64,000 bases of DNA from JAJTGZ01 sp964403525 (GTDB lineage: Bacteria > Planctomycetota > Phycisphaerae > Phycisphaerales > UBA1924), in contig CAYOGE010000013.1 in assembly GCA_964403525.1 (NCBI GenBank), positions 1-64,000 on the forward strand. The letters run 5' to 3'. Below are positions 43,282 to 55,667 of the stretch, piece by piece. Both the position numbers and the translations under genes were made by a program. The notes beneath the pieces are model-generated. The model ran no database searches. It worked only from the letters and a program-made list of their open reading frames with translations, and was not told the DNA's origin. Position 1 is the first letter of the stretch, and each line of letters begins with the position of its first letter.

Positions 43282-43728
43282 TCAATAGGTTTCGATAGCC
43301 TTCTGGAGGCTCAGTCCAAGGTCGTGCAGGTAGACCACGAGCGCGTACTCGGTATCAGCAGGGGGCTTGGGGTCCAATTCAGCGCAATTCGCCAAATCGG
43401 CGGCGTCGGCTGACATCTCTTGAAGGTCGCCGGCGGCAAGTCCAGCAGGCAGGCCGTACTCGTTGAGGTCGGCTCGAAGCGCGAAAGCCGCGTTCTTCAG
43501 TGGAACAGGGGTGTTGGCATCTGGATCTCCCAGTTTCACACGCAGCCGACGGATGACCTCTCGCATGCGCTCTTCCCAGGTTTGCTGAGGCGGCAATGTG
43601 AGCGTGGCAGGCGGGAGAACGACGTTTCTCCCCGGTTCGGCCTGTGCAAACGATGCAGATCCGCCCAAAAAGGGGAGCGTGGTAGCCAGCAGGACCAGAA
43701 GTGACGCACAAAAACGGCTCTTTCGCAT
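43282..43728 (-). CDS. Exported hypothetical protein next to the ECF sigma gene
   Basis: A 148-residue protein with a clear signal peptide (MRKSRFCASLLVLLATTLPFLGGSASFAQA). The mature part is helical with two short motifs (WEERMREVIRRLRVKLGD and YALVVYLHDLGLSLQKAIE). I do not recognise the family. The start ATG has TGGAGGCATCAT upstream. It is divergent from the ECF sigma factor and kinase genes across 157 nt, so it may be regulated by that sigma factor; this is inference. Confidence 0.7.
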   Translation of the reverse strand: MRKSRFCASLLVLLATTLPFLGGSASFAQAEPGRNVVLPPATLTLPPQQTWEERMREVIRRLRVKLGDPDANTPVPLKNAAFALRADLNEYGLPAGLAAGDLQEMSADAADLANCAELDPKPPADTEYALVVYLHDLGLSLQKAIETY

Positions 43729-43885
43729 ATGATGCCTCCAGTGGGTTTGCTGTCTTTCCCATTGGAGAGCGAGCCGTGCGCGCGTGAAATGACACAATTC
43801 CAAAGAGATTTTCAGATTTTTCTCGTTCTCCGACATCTCTCCCCAGCTTCCGTAGTTCGCGGACGCACCGAACTGAGGATTCCCG

Positions 43886-44506
43886 ATGCCCCTGGACGCA
43901 TTGGACATCTATGAGGCCGACTCCCCGGCCAAGGGCGTGCCCGAGTTGTTGAGCGCCATGGGCAGGGGTGAGCGTCAAGCCGCCGCGGAGTTTGTTCACA
44001 GGTACGGACCACAGATCCGCAGGCGCGTGCGCGGCAAGTTGCGCGCTTCGATGCGGTGTCTCTTTGACTCTCACGACATCCTCTCCACGCTCAGCCGTCG
44101 TCTCGATATCTACGTTCACAGCAAGCGATTCGAGCCCCGCAGCGAGGCCGAGCTGTGGCGGCTGGTCTTCACTATCGCGGAGCGATCGGTCGTCGAGAAG
44201 GCCCGCATCTGGCGGGTGCTGACGGAGAACGAGGGCGAACGCAGCGGCCTGGCCCGCGAGGCCGGCATCCGCTTCGACGAGGCCGAGCGCAGCACTGGGG
44301 TCGAGATCGCGGAGGAGGGCGAGTTTGAGAAACTCATCGAGAGCGTCTCTCAGCCGATCGATCGCCAGATCGCCCGCCTCTGGGCGAGGGACCTGTCAAG
44401 CGAGGCGATCGCCGCGCAGTTGGGATTGACCGTTGATGTGGTCCGCACTCGTTGGCGCCGTACCCGTGCCCGGCTCAGGAGCCACTTCAGCATGGAGGCC
44501 CCATGA
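43886..44506 (+). CDS. ECF-type RNA polymerase sigma factor
   Basis: A 206-residue sigma factor. A region-2-like helix (ECF fold; RQAAAEFVHRYGPQIRRRVRGKL...DSHDILSTLSRRLDIYV) and a region-4 helix-turn-helix (LARLWARDLSSEAIAAQLGLTVDVVRTRWRRTRARLRSHF in essence) are visible. Its stop overlaps the start of a Ser/Thr kinase gene (ATGA), the pairing seen for planctomycete ECF sigma factors controlled by phosphorylation. The start has GAGGA upstream. No anti-sigma gene is adjacent. Confidence 0.85.
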   Translation: MPLDALDIYEADSPAKGVPELLSAMGRGERQAAAEFVHRYGPQIRRRVRGKLRASMRCLFDSHDILSTLSRRLDIYVHSKRFEPRSEAELWRLVFTIAERSVVEKARIWRVLTENEGERSGLAREAGIRFDEAERSTGVEIAEEGEFEKLIESVSQPIDRQIARLWARDLSSEAIAAQLGLTVDVVRTRWRRTRARLRSHFSMEAP

Positions 44507-46118
44507 CTCCTGTCAGGCCGTTCATGCCCTCCCGGGCAGACGCCGCCGACGACGACCTTCTCGCCGACGCGATCGAGGCCGACGGCCGCGCCTTGCTCGA
44601 CGAAGGCGTCGTCGTTCCGCTACCCGTTATTTCCACGCCGTTCCCGACCTGGAGCGCCGCCCCGTTCCCCTCGACGCGGCGCTCGATATCGCCCTTCGAT
44701 CCAGCGCCCGCGCACGCGGAGGTGCTCGCCCCGATCCAACCGACGCCGACCGTGTCGCGGCGGACTACCCACGCCTCAGGCACGCCATCAACGACGCGCT
44801 CAGCCTCGATGCCGGCCTGCTCACGACCCACCAGGTGCAGGCCCACGCACGCCCCGAACCGCTCGTCGGGCTCCCGCGCAATTTCGGTCCGTACCTGGCC
44901 GACGGACGCGAGCGGTACACACTCAACCGGCTGATCGGTGTGGGCACCAGCGGCACCGTCTACGCCGCGATCGACCGCCACCTCTCAGAACTCGACCGAC
45001 CGGCCGAGGTCGCGATCAAGGTGCTCGGCGCGCGTCGCAGCGACCGCTGGCTCGCCCGCCGCCTCACCGAGGAGGCCACGAAAGCCCGGCGCGTCGACCA
45101 CCCATCCGTCGTCCGTGTCCTGGATCGAGGCGGCGAGGATACTGACGCGCCGTTTGTTGTGTATGAACTGGTCAAGGGCGGCGATCTGCAGACGTGGTTT
45201 GAAGCCCATGCCAGGCGGGTACCCGTTCGAAGAGCCGTCGAGATTGTCGCTCAGATTGCCCGCGGCGTACAAGCTGCGCACGCGGCTGGACTTGTGCACT
45301 CTGACCTGAAGCCAGCGAACGTTCTCATCGATGAGCGCGGCGAGGCAAAGGTGGCCGACTTCGGCATCGCCGCGCGCCTCCACCGATCGTTGATGGAAGA
45401 GGCCGAAGGCGCATCGTCGATCCAGGCCTCTGGGCCGGTCGGCAACATGGCGTTCATTTCGCCCGAGCAGTTCCGCGCAGAGCCCGGCTGTTTCTCCGCT
45501 CCCGCCGATGTCTACGCGCTGGGCGGCATCCTGTACTACTTGCTGACCGGCAGACTCCCTAACGGCGAATCTCCAGCCGATGTCGCCCGCAGACACGGAG
45601 ATCCGATCAAGAGCGCCACGCTCATCCCAGCTTCGCCGCGCGAGGCCAGACGAGAGGTTGACGTCTCGCTCGACCGTGTGTGCGTTCGGGCTCTCGCTCG
45701 CACATCAGAGCTTCGCCACCCCTCGGCTTCAGCGCTGGCCGATGACCTTGATGCTTGGCTCAACCACCGCCCAATCGCTTGGCAGCAGCCGTCACAGTCA
45801 CGCGTGTTCGCTCTATGGATCCGGAGGAGACCGGCCGTCGCCGCGCTCTGCGGGCTCGCCGCCGTGTTGTGCATCGCAGGCGTTGTGTCAACGGTCTACT
45901 ACGTGCGTGTGATCAACGACAAGAACGCAATGCTGGTGAAGCAGAATGTCGCGATGAGAGAATCGCTGGAGATTCTGGACGAAGCCGAACGCACACTCGG
46001 CCCCTACGCACCCGGCGTGACCGATCCGCGCGCCAAGGGAACGATGGACATCTTGCAAAGAGCCGCGCCCGTGATTAACCGTGCTGTCGAGCCTACCTCA
46101 CCCCGACCTCCCCTGTAG
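44503..46118 (+). pseudogene. Ser/Thr protein kinase gene with frameshift and truncated C-terminus
   Basis: The ATG at 44503 overlaps the sigma factor stop (ATGA) and reads MTPVRPFMPSRADAADDDLL with normal codon use until about 44620-44650, where the kinase reading continues one frame back. The continuing frame holds a complete Hanks kinase: ERYTLNRLIGVGTSGTVYAAI (glycine loop), EVAIKVLGAR (Lys), VHSDLKPANVL (catalytic Asp), VADFGIAARL (DFG). A membrane segment (VAALCGLAAVLCIAGVVSTVYYV) follows, then only ~60 residues, where relatives usually carry a TPR-rich region. Upstream of the shift the kinase frame is Arg-rich and implausible. A one-base deletion, genuine or from sequencing, explains this best. 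Confidence 0.75.
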
Positions 46119-46148
46119 CCCGCCACCAGCCCGGCACCGAAGAACCCC

Positions 46149-46154
46149 TAAGCT
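46149..46154 (+). promoter_or_regulatory. -10-like TAAGCT box, leaderless-type start of the AsmA-like gene
   Basis: TAAGCT ends 7 nt before the ATG, with no Shine-Dalgarno site. Confidence 0.4.
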
Positions 46155-46161
46155 CTCCCCG

Positions 46162-50835
<4,674 letters not shown>

Positions 50836-50999
50836 CCGCCTCGCCCGCCACCCGCTCCCCCCGGGCGGCCGCTAAACTCCCCGCTTGCTTCCCATCCGCA
50901 CCGCGGGTTTCCTCCCGCGATGGAACCGGTCGCGGCCTACCACGGGCTTGCGCACCACGCGGCCGAACCTCTCCCTCGCAACCAGCAGACTTCACCATC

Positions 51000-52226
51000 A
51001 TGACCCCTCCCCCCCCTCCCCCTTCTTCTTCTCCCGCTGAGCCCAACCGCCCCGAGCTTGACCCGCAGCTCGCCGATGCCGCGCTCGCCGCCAAGCCGCC
51101 CGCGGCGGCCCAGCCCCCGAACGTCTGGCCGCAGACCGTCACCGGCACACCGCCGCCGCCGGAAGACCGCGCCATCAAGCGCGCCGATGCGCCCGAGGTG
51201 CTCGCCAAGATCGATGCGCTGCTGGCGGATGTCGCCCCCGGCACCGCGCCCGACTCGATGAACGGCCGGCTGGTGAAGGACCTCATCGTCAACGCCCTCA
51301 AGCTCATCCCCGACGGCCGCGACACCGGCGAGGTGAAGCTCATCACCGCCGCCGTCAAAGAGCTCCGCTACGCCTACCGCGTCTTCGGCCAGTACCCCGA
51401 GCCGCACAAGGTGACCATCTTCGGCTCCGCCCGCACACCCAGGGACCACCCAGACTACACCGCGGCGGTCGAGTTCGGCCGCCTGATGGCCGCGGCGGGC
51501 TGGATGAGCATCACCGGCGCGGGCGGCGGCATCATGGAGGCCGGGCACGAGGGGCCGGGCGTCGAGAAGTCGTTCGGCGTCGCCATCCGCCTCCCCTTCG
51601 AGACCACCGCCAACGCCGTCATCGCCGGCGACAGCAAGCTGATCACCTTCCGCTACTTCTTCACGCGCAAGCTGATGTTCGTCAGCCAGGCCGAGGCGGT
51701 CGCCCTCTTCCCCGGCGGCTTCGGCACCATGGATGAGGCCTTCGAGAGCCTCACGCTCATCCAGACCGGCAAGGCCGCGATGCTGCCGGTGGTGCTGGTC
51801 GAAGGGAAGGGGAACAACTACTGGGAGCAGTTCATCGATTTCGTCAAGAAGGGCCTGCTCTCGCGCGGCTGGATCGGCCAGGACGACCTGAGCCTCTTCA
51901 AGCTCTGCACGTCGCCGCAGGAGGCCGTCGACCACATCCTCCGCTTCTACCGCACCTACCACAGCGCCCGCTACGTCAAGGACGACCTGGTCATCCGCGT
52001 CAAGCGCCAGCTGGCCCAGAAGGACATCGACGCCCTGAGCGAGCGCTTCGCCGCGCTGATCAAGCAGCCCGACGCCGGCGGCACCACCGGCGGCAAGATC
52101 ATCCAGCGCAGCGCCTACGACGTCGAGACCGACCACCGCGACCTGCCAAGACTCGTCTTCACCCACACCCGCTACCACTACGGCCGCATCCGCCAGCTCA
52201 TCGACGCCATCAACGAGTGCGACTGA
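51000..52226 (+). CDS. LOG-family protein with Pro-rich N-terminal extension
   Basis: A 408-residue protein. VTIFGSARTPRDHPDY near 145, MSITGAGGGIMEAGHEG near 180 and the hallmark FPGGFGTMDEAFE near 245 identify the LOG (lonely guy / lysine decarboxylase-like) Rossmann family; LOG enzymes release nucleobases from nucleoside monophosphates. The first ~50 residues are Pro/Ala-rich and the next ~80 are a helical extension; a further ~100 residues follow the core. The ATG has no clear Shine-Dalgarno site and follows the assembly gap by 190 nt. Confidence 0.87.
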   Translation: MTPPPPPPSSSPAEPNRPELDPQLADAALAAKPPAAAQPPNVWPQTVTGTPPPPEDRAIKRADAPEVLAKIDALLADVAPGTAPDSMNGRLVKDLIVNALKLIPDGRDTGEVKLITAAVKELRYAYRVFGQYPEPHKVTIFGSARTPRDHPDYTAAVEFGRLMAAAGWMSITGAGGGIMEAGHEGPGVEKSFGVAIRLPFETTANAVIAGDSKLITFRYFFTRKLMFVSQAEAVALFPGGFGTMDEAFESLTLIQTGKAAMLPVVLVEGKGNNYWEQFIDFVKKGLLSRGWIGQDDLSLFKLCTSPQEAVDHILRFYRTYHSARYVKDDLVIRVKRQLAQKDIDALSERFAALIKQPDAGGTTGGKIIQRSAYDVETDHRDLPRLVFTHTRYHYGRIRQLIDAINECD

Positions 52227-52262
52227 GCGCCTGTTGCGCAAGCAAGAGGGAAAAGACCGGCC

Positions 52263-52306
52263 GCGGATCGACGCGGATCGACGCGGATCGAGGCGGATCG
52301 AGGCAG
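52263..52306. repeat. Short tandem repeat, 10-bp unit
   Basis: Four consecutive units of GCGGATCGAC / GCGGATCGAG plus a partial fifth (GCAG), 36 nt after the LOG gene stop. It is too short and without spacers to be a CRISPR array. It resembles the GCGGATGAACACGGAT dispersed repeat found in the gene array downstream. Confidence 0.85.
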
Positions 52307-52313
52307 AAGAAGT

Positions 52314-52419
52314 TTCACCACAGAGCCGTGCGCAACGCAGCGAAGCGGAGTGGAGCCGGAAGTCAAGGAGCCGGGCGGGTTGAAAACCCGCCCCACGATA
52401 CAGAGGTCACAGAGAAGAG
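52314..52419 (+). repeat. 106-nt dispersed repeat, copy 1
   Basis: Starts TTCACCACAGAGCCGTGCGC and contains a perfect 9-bp hairpin (GGGCGGGTT GAA AACCCGCCC, 52373-52393). An inverted copy lies at 56228-56333 with about four mismatches by eye. No gene lies in 52227-52496; its second half is an imperfect inverted repeat of CACAGAG/CTCTGTG units (52401-52427 against 52472-52494). Confidence 0.9.
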
Positions 52420-52496
52420 AGAGAGGGGCAAGGCATTTTCTGTCTTGACACACGCATTCTCTCTCTGCCTTTCTCTGTGTCTCTGTGCCTCTGTGG

Positions 52497-53024
52497 TTAA
52501 CTGTCTTTGCCTTTCCCGCACTCAGGACACGTTGCGTCAGCCGCAAGCCCCGCGAGCGAGTAGCCGCACTTGGCGCAGCTCCCTGTCATCGCCCGCCGCC
52601 GCGCGAGGATGCCGGAGCGGAGGAGCAACGCGGCGGGCGTCCAGAGGAGGAAGGGGATGGGCCAGAACAGGAAGGTTGTCGCCTCCCATGCACCATACTT
52701 CATCGCACCGACCACTCCGAAGGTCCGATTGGAGAAACCGGCAGGCTGGGGGCTTGGTGCGAGAGGGAGCCAAAGGTCCAGCCTCCTCTCTGCGTGGTCT
52801 GCAATGATCAACCGCCCTCCATTTGAGCCAACGGTTCCATAAGAGAAGTCGATTCGACCGGCGTACACGCTCACGTCGACATGATCGCTTTTCCAGCCCG
52901 GCCACCACCACCTCGACGCCACCCACACCACCGCCACAAGCAGGCCGAGTGTGAGGAGCGTCCAGCCCAGCGTTCTCCGCTTGCGGCCGTGCCTCTTCAG
53001 CGTTCTTTTCTGATCCGTGTTCAT
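52497..53024 (-). CDS. Zinc-ribbon membrane protein, array gene A
   Basis: A 175-residue protein: membrane segment near 20-38 (GWTLLTLGLLVAVVWVASRWW), a beta-rich outer domain, a second membrane segment (TFLFWPIPFLLWTPAALLL), then a C-terminal zinc ribbon with CAKCGYSL...CPECG. Function unknown; the ribbon style is common in planctomycete paralogue families. Residues 1-130 are nearly identical to gene C. Its start lies in the repeat GGATAAACGCGGATGAACACGG, 6 nt after the stop of gene B; its TAA lies in a second repeat (GTTAACCACAGAGGCACAGAG). Confidence 0.75.
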   Translation of the reverse strand: MNTDQKRTLKRHGRKRRTLGWTLLTLGLLVAVVWVASRWWWPGWKSDHVDVSVYAGRIDFSYGTVGSNGGRLIIADHAERRLDLWLPLAPSPQPAGFSNRTFGVVGAMKYGAWEATTFLFWPIPFLLWTPAALLLRSGILARRRAMTGSCAKCGYSLAGLAADATCPECGKGKDS

Positions 53025-53036
53025 CCGCGTTTATCC
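52660..53036. repeat. Direct duplication, proximal copy (partner 53910-54286)
   Basis: About 377 nt covering the 5' two thirds of gene A, including its start-codon repeat, recurs 1250 nt away in gene C with only one or very few differences by eye. The near identity suggests recent duplication or gene conversion and also makes this a likely assembly hazard. Confidence 0.85.
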
Positions 53037-53606
53037 GTGGCTGGTCTTCTGCTTTCCGCACTCGGGGCACGGGGCATCAGGCGCGGGGGGGAGCCCCGCG
53101 AGGTCGTAGCCGCACTTCCTGCACTTGCCGGCGATCGCCCGCCGCCGCGCGATGATGCCGGAGCGCAGGAGCAGCGCGGCGGGGGTCCAGAGGAGGAGGG
53201 GGATGGGCCAGAGAAGCACCACGATATTTGTGTTTGGGCCATTGGCAAACATCACGGTCTCGTGACGAAACAGTCCGAATTGACGCACCACCTCTCCTCG
53301 TCGCCGCCTGGCGTCGGTTGTTCCTCCGAACCACCACTTCCAAAGGAGGGATTCTTGTTCGCAATACCAACCTGGAGGCCCAAAGAAGAGCTCTCCCTCC
53401 GCCAAGAAACAGCGTCCTTGGCTGACCATGATGCCTCGGTTTTTGAATCCGAAGCTAAACATCCACCACCCGCTCGCCACCCAGAGAGCCGCGACGATCG
53501 CCCCCGCCGCTGCCATTGCCCATCCGGCCATGCGGCGTTTGCGTCCCACCTTGCGGGGAGATTGAAGCGGTCCGTTGGACCGCACAGCTTCACTTCCGGC
53601 GTTCAT
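53031..53606 (-). CDS. Zinc-ribbon membrane protein, array gene B
   Basis: A 191-residue protein with the same plan as A and C: basic N-terminus, membrane segment (AMAAAGAIVAALWVASGWWMF), outer domain of about 80 residues unlike that of A and C, second membrane segment (VVLLWPIPLLLWTPAALLL) and C-terminal CRKCGYDL...CPECG zinc ribbon ending KQKTSHG. The start is the ATG with GGGAG upstream. The TAA stop lies in the dispersed repeat that also starts gene A. Function unknown. Confidence 0.72.
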   Translation of the reverse strand: MNAGSEAVRSNGPLQSPRKVGRKRRMAGWAMAAAGAIVAALWVASGWWMFSFGFKNRGIMVSQGRCFLAEGELFFGPPGWYCEQESLLWKWWFGGTTDARRRRGEVVRQFGLFRHETVMFANGPNTNIVVLLWPIPLLLWTPAALLLRSGIIARRRAIAGKCRKCGYDLAGLPPAPDAPCPECGKQKTSHG

Positions 53607-53637
53607 GCGCTGCGCTCCCGAACGGCACGGCCCGCCG

Positions 53638-53728
53638 CCACAAGCAGGCCGAGGGTGAGGAGCGTCCAGCCCAGCGTTCTCCGCTTGCGGCCGTGCCTCT
53701 TCAGCGTTCTTTTCTGATCCGTGTTCAT
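53638..53728 (-). pseudogene. 5' fragment of a zinc-ribbon array gene
   Basis: From the ATG at 53728 this reads the same first ~31 residues as genes A and C (MNTDQKRTLKRHGRKRRTLG...) and then diverges at the junction with the upstream side of gene B. It starts 6 nt after the stop of gene C within the dispersed repeat. It is the remnant of a lost or recombined copy. Confidence 0.75.
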
Positions 53729-53734
53729 CCGCGT

Positions 53735-54274
53735 TTATCCGTGGCTGGTCTTCTGCTTCCCGCATTCGGGGCACGGGGCATCAGCCGCGGGGGGGAGCCC
53801 CGCGAGGTCGCAGCCGCACGACTTGCACTTGCCTGTGATCGCCCGCCGCCGCGCGAGGATGCCCGAGCGCAGGAGCAGCGCGGCGGGGGTCCAGAGGAGG
53901 AGGGGGATGGGCCAGAACAGGAAGGTTGTCGCCTCCCATGCGCCATACTTCATCGCACCGACCACTCCGAAGGTCCGATTGGAGAAACCGGCAGGCTGGG
54001 GGCTTGGTGCGAGAGGGAGCCAAAGGTCCAGCCTCCTCTCTGCGTGGTCTGCAATGATCAACCGCCCTCCATTTGAGCCAACGGTTCCATAAGAGAAGTC
54101 GATTCGACCGGCGTACACGCTCACGTCGACATGATCGCTTTTCCAGCCCGGCCACCACCACCTCGACGCCACCCACACCACCGCCACAAGCAGGCCGAGT
54201 GTGAGGAGCGTCCAGCCCAGCGTTCTCCGCTTGCGGCCGTGCCTCTTCAGCGTTCTTTTCTGATCCGTGTTCAT
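53735..54274 (-). CDS. Zinc-ribbon membrane protein, array gene C
   Basis: A 179-residue protein, almost identical to gene A through residue ~135, then more like gene B at the C-terminus (CKSCGCDL...CPECGKQKTSHG). It has two membrane segments and a C-terminal zinc ribbon. The A-like 5' and B-like 3' ends suggest recombination between copies. Its start and stop codons both lie in copies of the GGATAAACGCGGATGAACACGG repeat. Function unknown. Confidence 0.75.
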   Translation of the reverse strand: MNTDQKRTLKRHGRKRRTLGWTLLTLGLLVAVVWVASRWWWPGWKSDHVDVSVYAGRIDFSYGTVGSNGGRLIIADHAERRLDLWLPLAPSPQPAGFSNRTFGVVGAMKYGAWEATTFLFWPIPLLLWTPAALLLRSGILARRRAITGKCKSCGCDLAGLPPAADAPCPECGKQKTSHG

Positions 54275-54286
54275 CCGCGTTTATCC
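53910..54286. repeat. Direct duplication, distal copy (partner 52660-53036)
   Basis: Second copy of the near-identical block, at a constant offset of 1250 nt, covering the 5' part of gene C and its start-codon repeat. Confidence 0.85.
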
Positions 54287-54330
54287 GCGGCTGGTCTTCT
54301 GCTTTCTGCATTCAGGGCGCTGGGCATCCG
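54281..54330 (-). pseudogene. 3' fragment of a zinc-ribbon array gene
   Basis: Read up to the TAA at 54281-54283 this gives DAQRPECRKQKTSRG, matching the ...CPECGKQKTSHG end of genes B and C but with the first ribbon Cys changed to Arg. It abuts the start of gene C by 6 nt through the same dispersed repeat and marks a former upstream array member. Confidence 0.65.
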
Positions 54331-54617
54331 CGGAGTCTACACGAAAGCGCGGGGCACGTCGGCCCGGATGAAGTGGGGGACCGAGGCGATTTCTCGATAA
54401 CGCCGTGCTTTCGGGAGCGGAGCGCACGAAAGCCGGAAGTCAAGTAGCCACGCTCAGCGTGATTCAAGCGCCTTTGGCGGTGACGTTCCCGGCGGCACAG
54501 AGCACCGGTGCCCCCACGTGATGAGGCACAGGGCAGCCGGCAAGACACAAGGGCAACGCAAAACCGCCCCCCATGCCCGTGCCTCCCGGCTCGGACTTGC
54601 CCCGGCCACCCGCCTCC
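54331..54617. other. Non-coding stretch with degenerate repeats
   Basis: No convincing gene. CGAAAGCGCGG (near 54341) faces CCGTGCTTTCG (near 54401) as an imperfect inverted repeat; GCCGGAAGTCAAGTAGCC (near 54433) matches part of the 106-nt repeat with one mismatch and is followed by a small palindrome ACGCTCAGCGT. It looks like a decayed third relative of the dispersed repeat. Confidence 0.6.
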
Positions 54618-55574
54618 TCAAACCTTCAACTGCGCCAGCGTCCCGACCTCTTCGCTGCTCACCACGACGGCCTTGTGCAGCGGGGTGAGGCGTTTTTCCG
54701 TCTTGTTGCCGCGCTTGGTGATCACCTCGTGGTCGACCGAGAGGGTGTGGAGCATCTTGCACTGCGGGCAGCTCTCGACCTTGTAGCGCAGGCAGGCGGT
54801 GGTCTTGGGGCCCTTGGCGGCCTTGGCGAGTTGCTTGGCCTGCTTCTTCGCTTCCTTCGGGTCGGCGGGGATCGGCGGCGGCGGAGGAGGCGGCGGGACC
54901 GTCATCGCCGAAAGGGGCGGCACCAGCGCGGCGACGCTCGTCGCGGCCTTGACGCTCGCGGTCATCTCGGCCGAGGGCTCGGGGACCTCGAGCACCAGCA
55001 TGTTGAAGTCGGCCCACTTGCCGCACGGCTCGCAGTAGGGCCGTGAGGCGCCCCTGTACCCGCCGAGCGTCCCCGCGCCGATGAGGATCACCGCCTCGAT
55101 GCCCCAGGAGATGTAGACCATGAAGCCCGAGACCGTCGGCGCGTTCGCCGAAGACTGGCCCGCCTTGCCAATCGTCCACCCCGTCTCCGCGCGCAGCTCG
55201 CAGTAGTCGAAGAACCCGAAGTTCGCATCCACCGCCGCCCGGATGTCCGCCGGCGCCAGGGCGATGATCCCCGGGCGCGACAGGCGGTACTCCACCGCGT
55301 GCGACACGGCCACCGCCACCACGCCCGCCGCCAGCCCGACCGCCGCGCCGGCGATCCGGTTGCGGCAGTGGGTGGCCTTGGTCAGATAGGCCACGATGCC
55401 CCCGGTGAGTATGCACATGAATACCACCGCCAGCACCTCAAGCAGGATCAGCGGGATCCAGTGCATCACCGCCTGGTAGACGACGCCGAGCACCGCCGCC
55501 CCCAGCAGCACCAGCGGCGCGCCGGCGAAGACCTTGCCCGTGAACGCGCCCGACGGTTGGAAACGTTGCAGCAT
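54618..55574 (-). CDS. Membrane protein of unknown function with Cys-rich soluble segment
   Basis: A 318-residue protein. Four or five membrane segments fill the first 170 residues (KVFAGAPLVLLGAAVLGVVYQAV, IPLILLEVLAVVFMCILTGGIVAYL, IAGAAVGLAAGVVAVAVSHAV, and FMVYISWGIEAVILIGAGTLGGY). PYCEPCGKWADF follows (CxxC), then a Pro-rich and Lys-rich linker and a C-terminal CPQCKMLHTLSVDHEVI (CxxC). The two CxxC pairs could bind zinc. I do not recognise the family. The ATG start has a TATGCT box 6 nt upstream. Confidence 0.7.
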   Translation of the reverse strand: MLQRFQPSGAFTGKVFAGAPLVLLGAAVLGVVYQAVMHWIPLILLEVLAVVFMCILTGGIVAYLTKATHCRNRIAGAAVGLAAGVVAVAVSHAVEYRLSRPGIIALAPADIRAAVDANFGFFDYCELRAETGWTIGKAGQSSANAPTVSGFMVYISWGIEAVILIGAGTLGGYRGASRPYCEPCGKWADFNMLVLEVPEPSAEMTASVKAATSVAALVPPLSAMTVPPPPPPPPIPADPKEAKKQAKQLAKAAKGPKTTACLRYKVESCPQCKMLHTLSVDHEVITKRGNKTEKRLTPLHKAVVVSSEEVGTLAQLKV

Positions 55575-55580
55575 GGCGGC

Positions 55581-55586
55581 AGCATA
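55581..55586 (-). promoter_or_regulatory. -10-like TATGCT box, leaderless-type start of the 55574 gene
   Basis: TATGCT ends 6 nt before the ATG, with no Shine-Dalgarno site. Confidence 0.5.
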
Positions 55587-55656
55587 ACTAAACCCCGCGG
55601 GTGTTTCACACTCAGCCGGTGGATCATCACACGCGCCGGCCCGTCGCCCGCACGAC

Positions 55657-55662
55657 TACCTT
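55657..55662 (+). promoter_or_regulatory. -10-like TACCTT box, leaderless-type start of the 55668 gene
   Basis: TACCTT ends 5 nt before the ATG, with no Shine-Dalgarno site. Confidence 0.45.
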
Positions 55663-55667
55663 GCCAC

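Noticed and set aside
44433..44640. Kinase starting at an ATG inside the sigma factor gene, which would avoid a frameshift
   Set aside because: The first ~60 residues would be almost pure Arg/Pro/Ser, unlike any kinase N-terminus, while the other frame from the ATGA overlap has normal codon use.
44600..44660. Programmed -1 frameshift in the kinase gene
   Set aside because: No X XXY YYZ slippery site or following pseudoknot is evident.
52263..52306. CRISPR array
   Set aside because: Four 10-bp units with no spacers.
53031..53774. Longer form of gene B starting at 53774
   Set aside because: The extra N-terminus runs through the dispersed repeat and a gene fragment in a different frame; the ATG at 53606 has a Shine-Dalgarno site.
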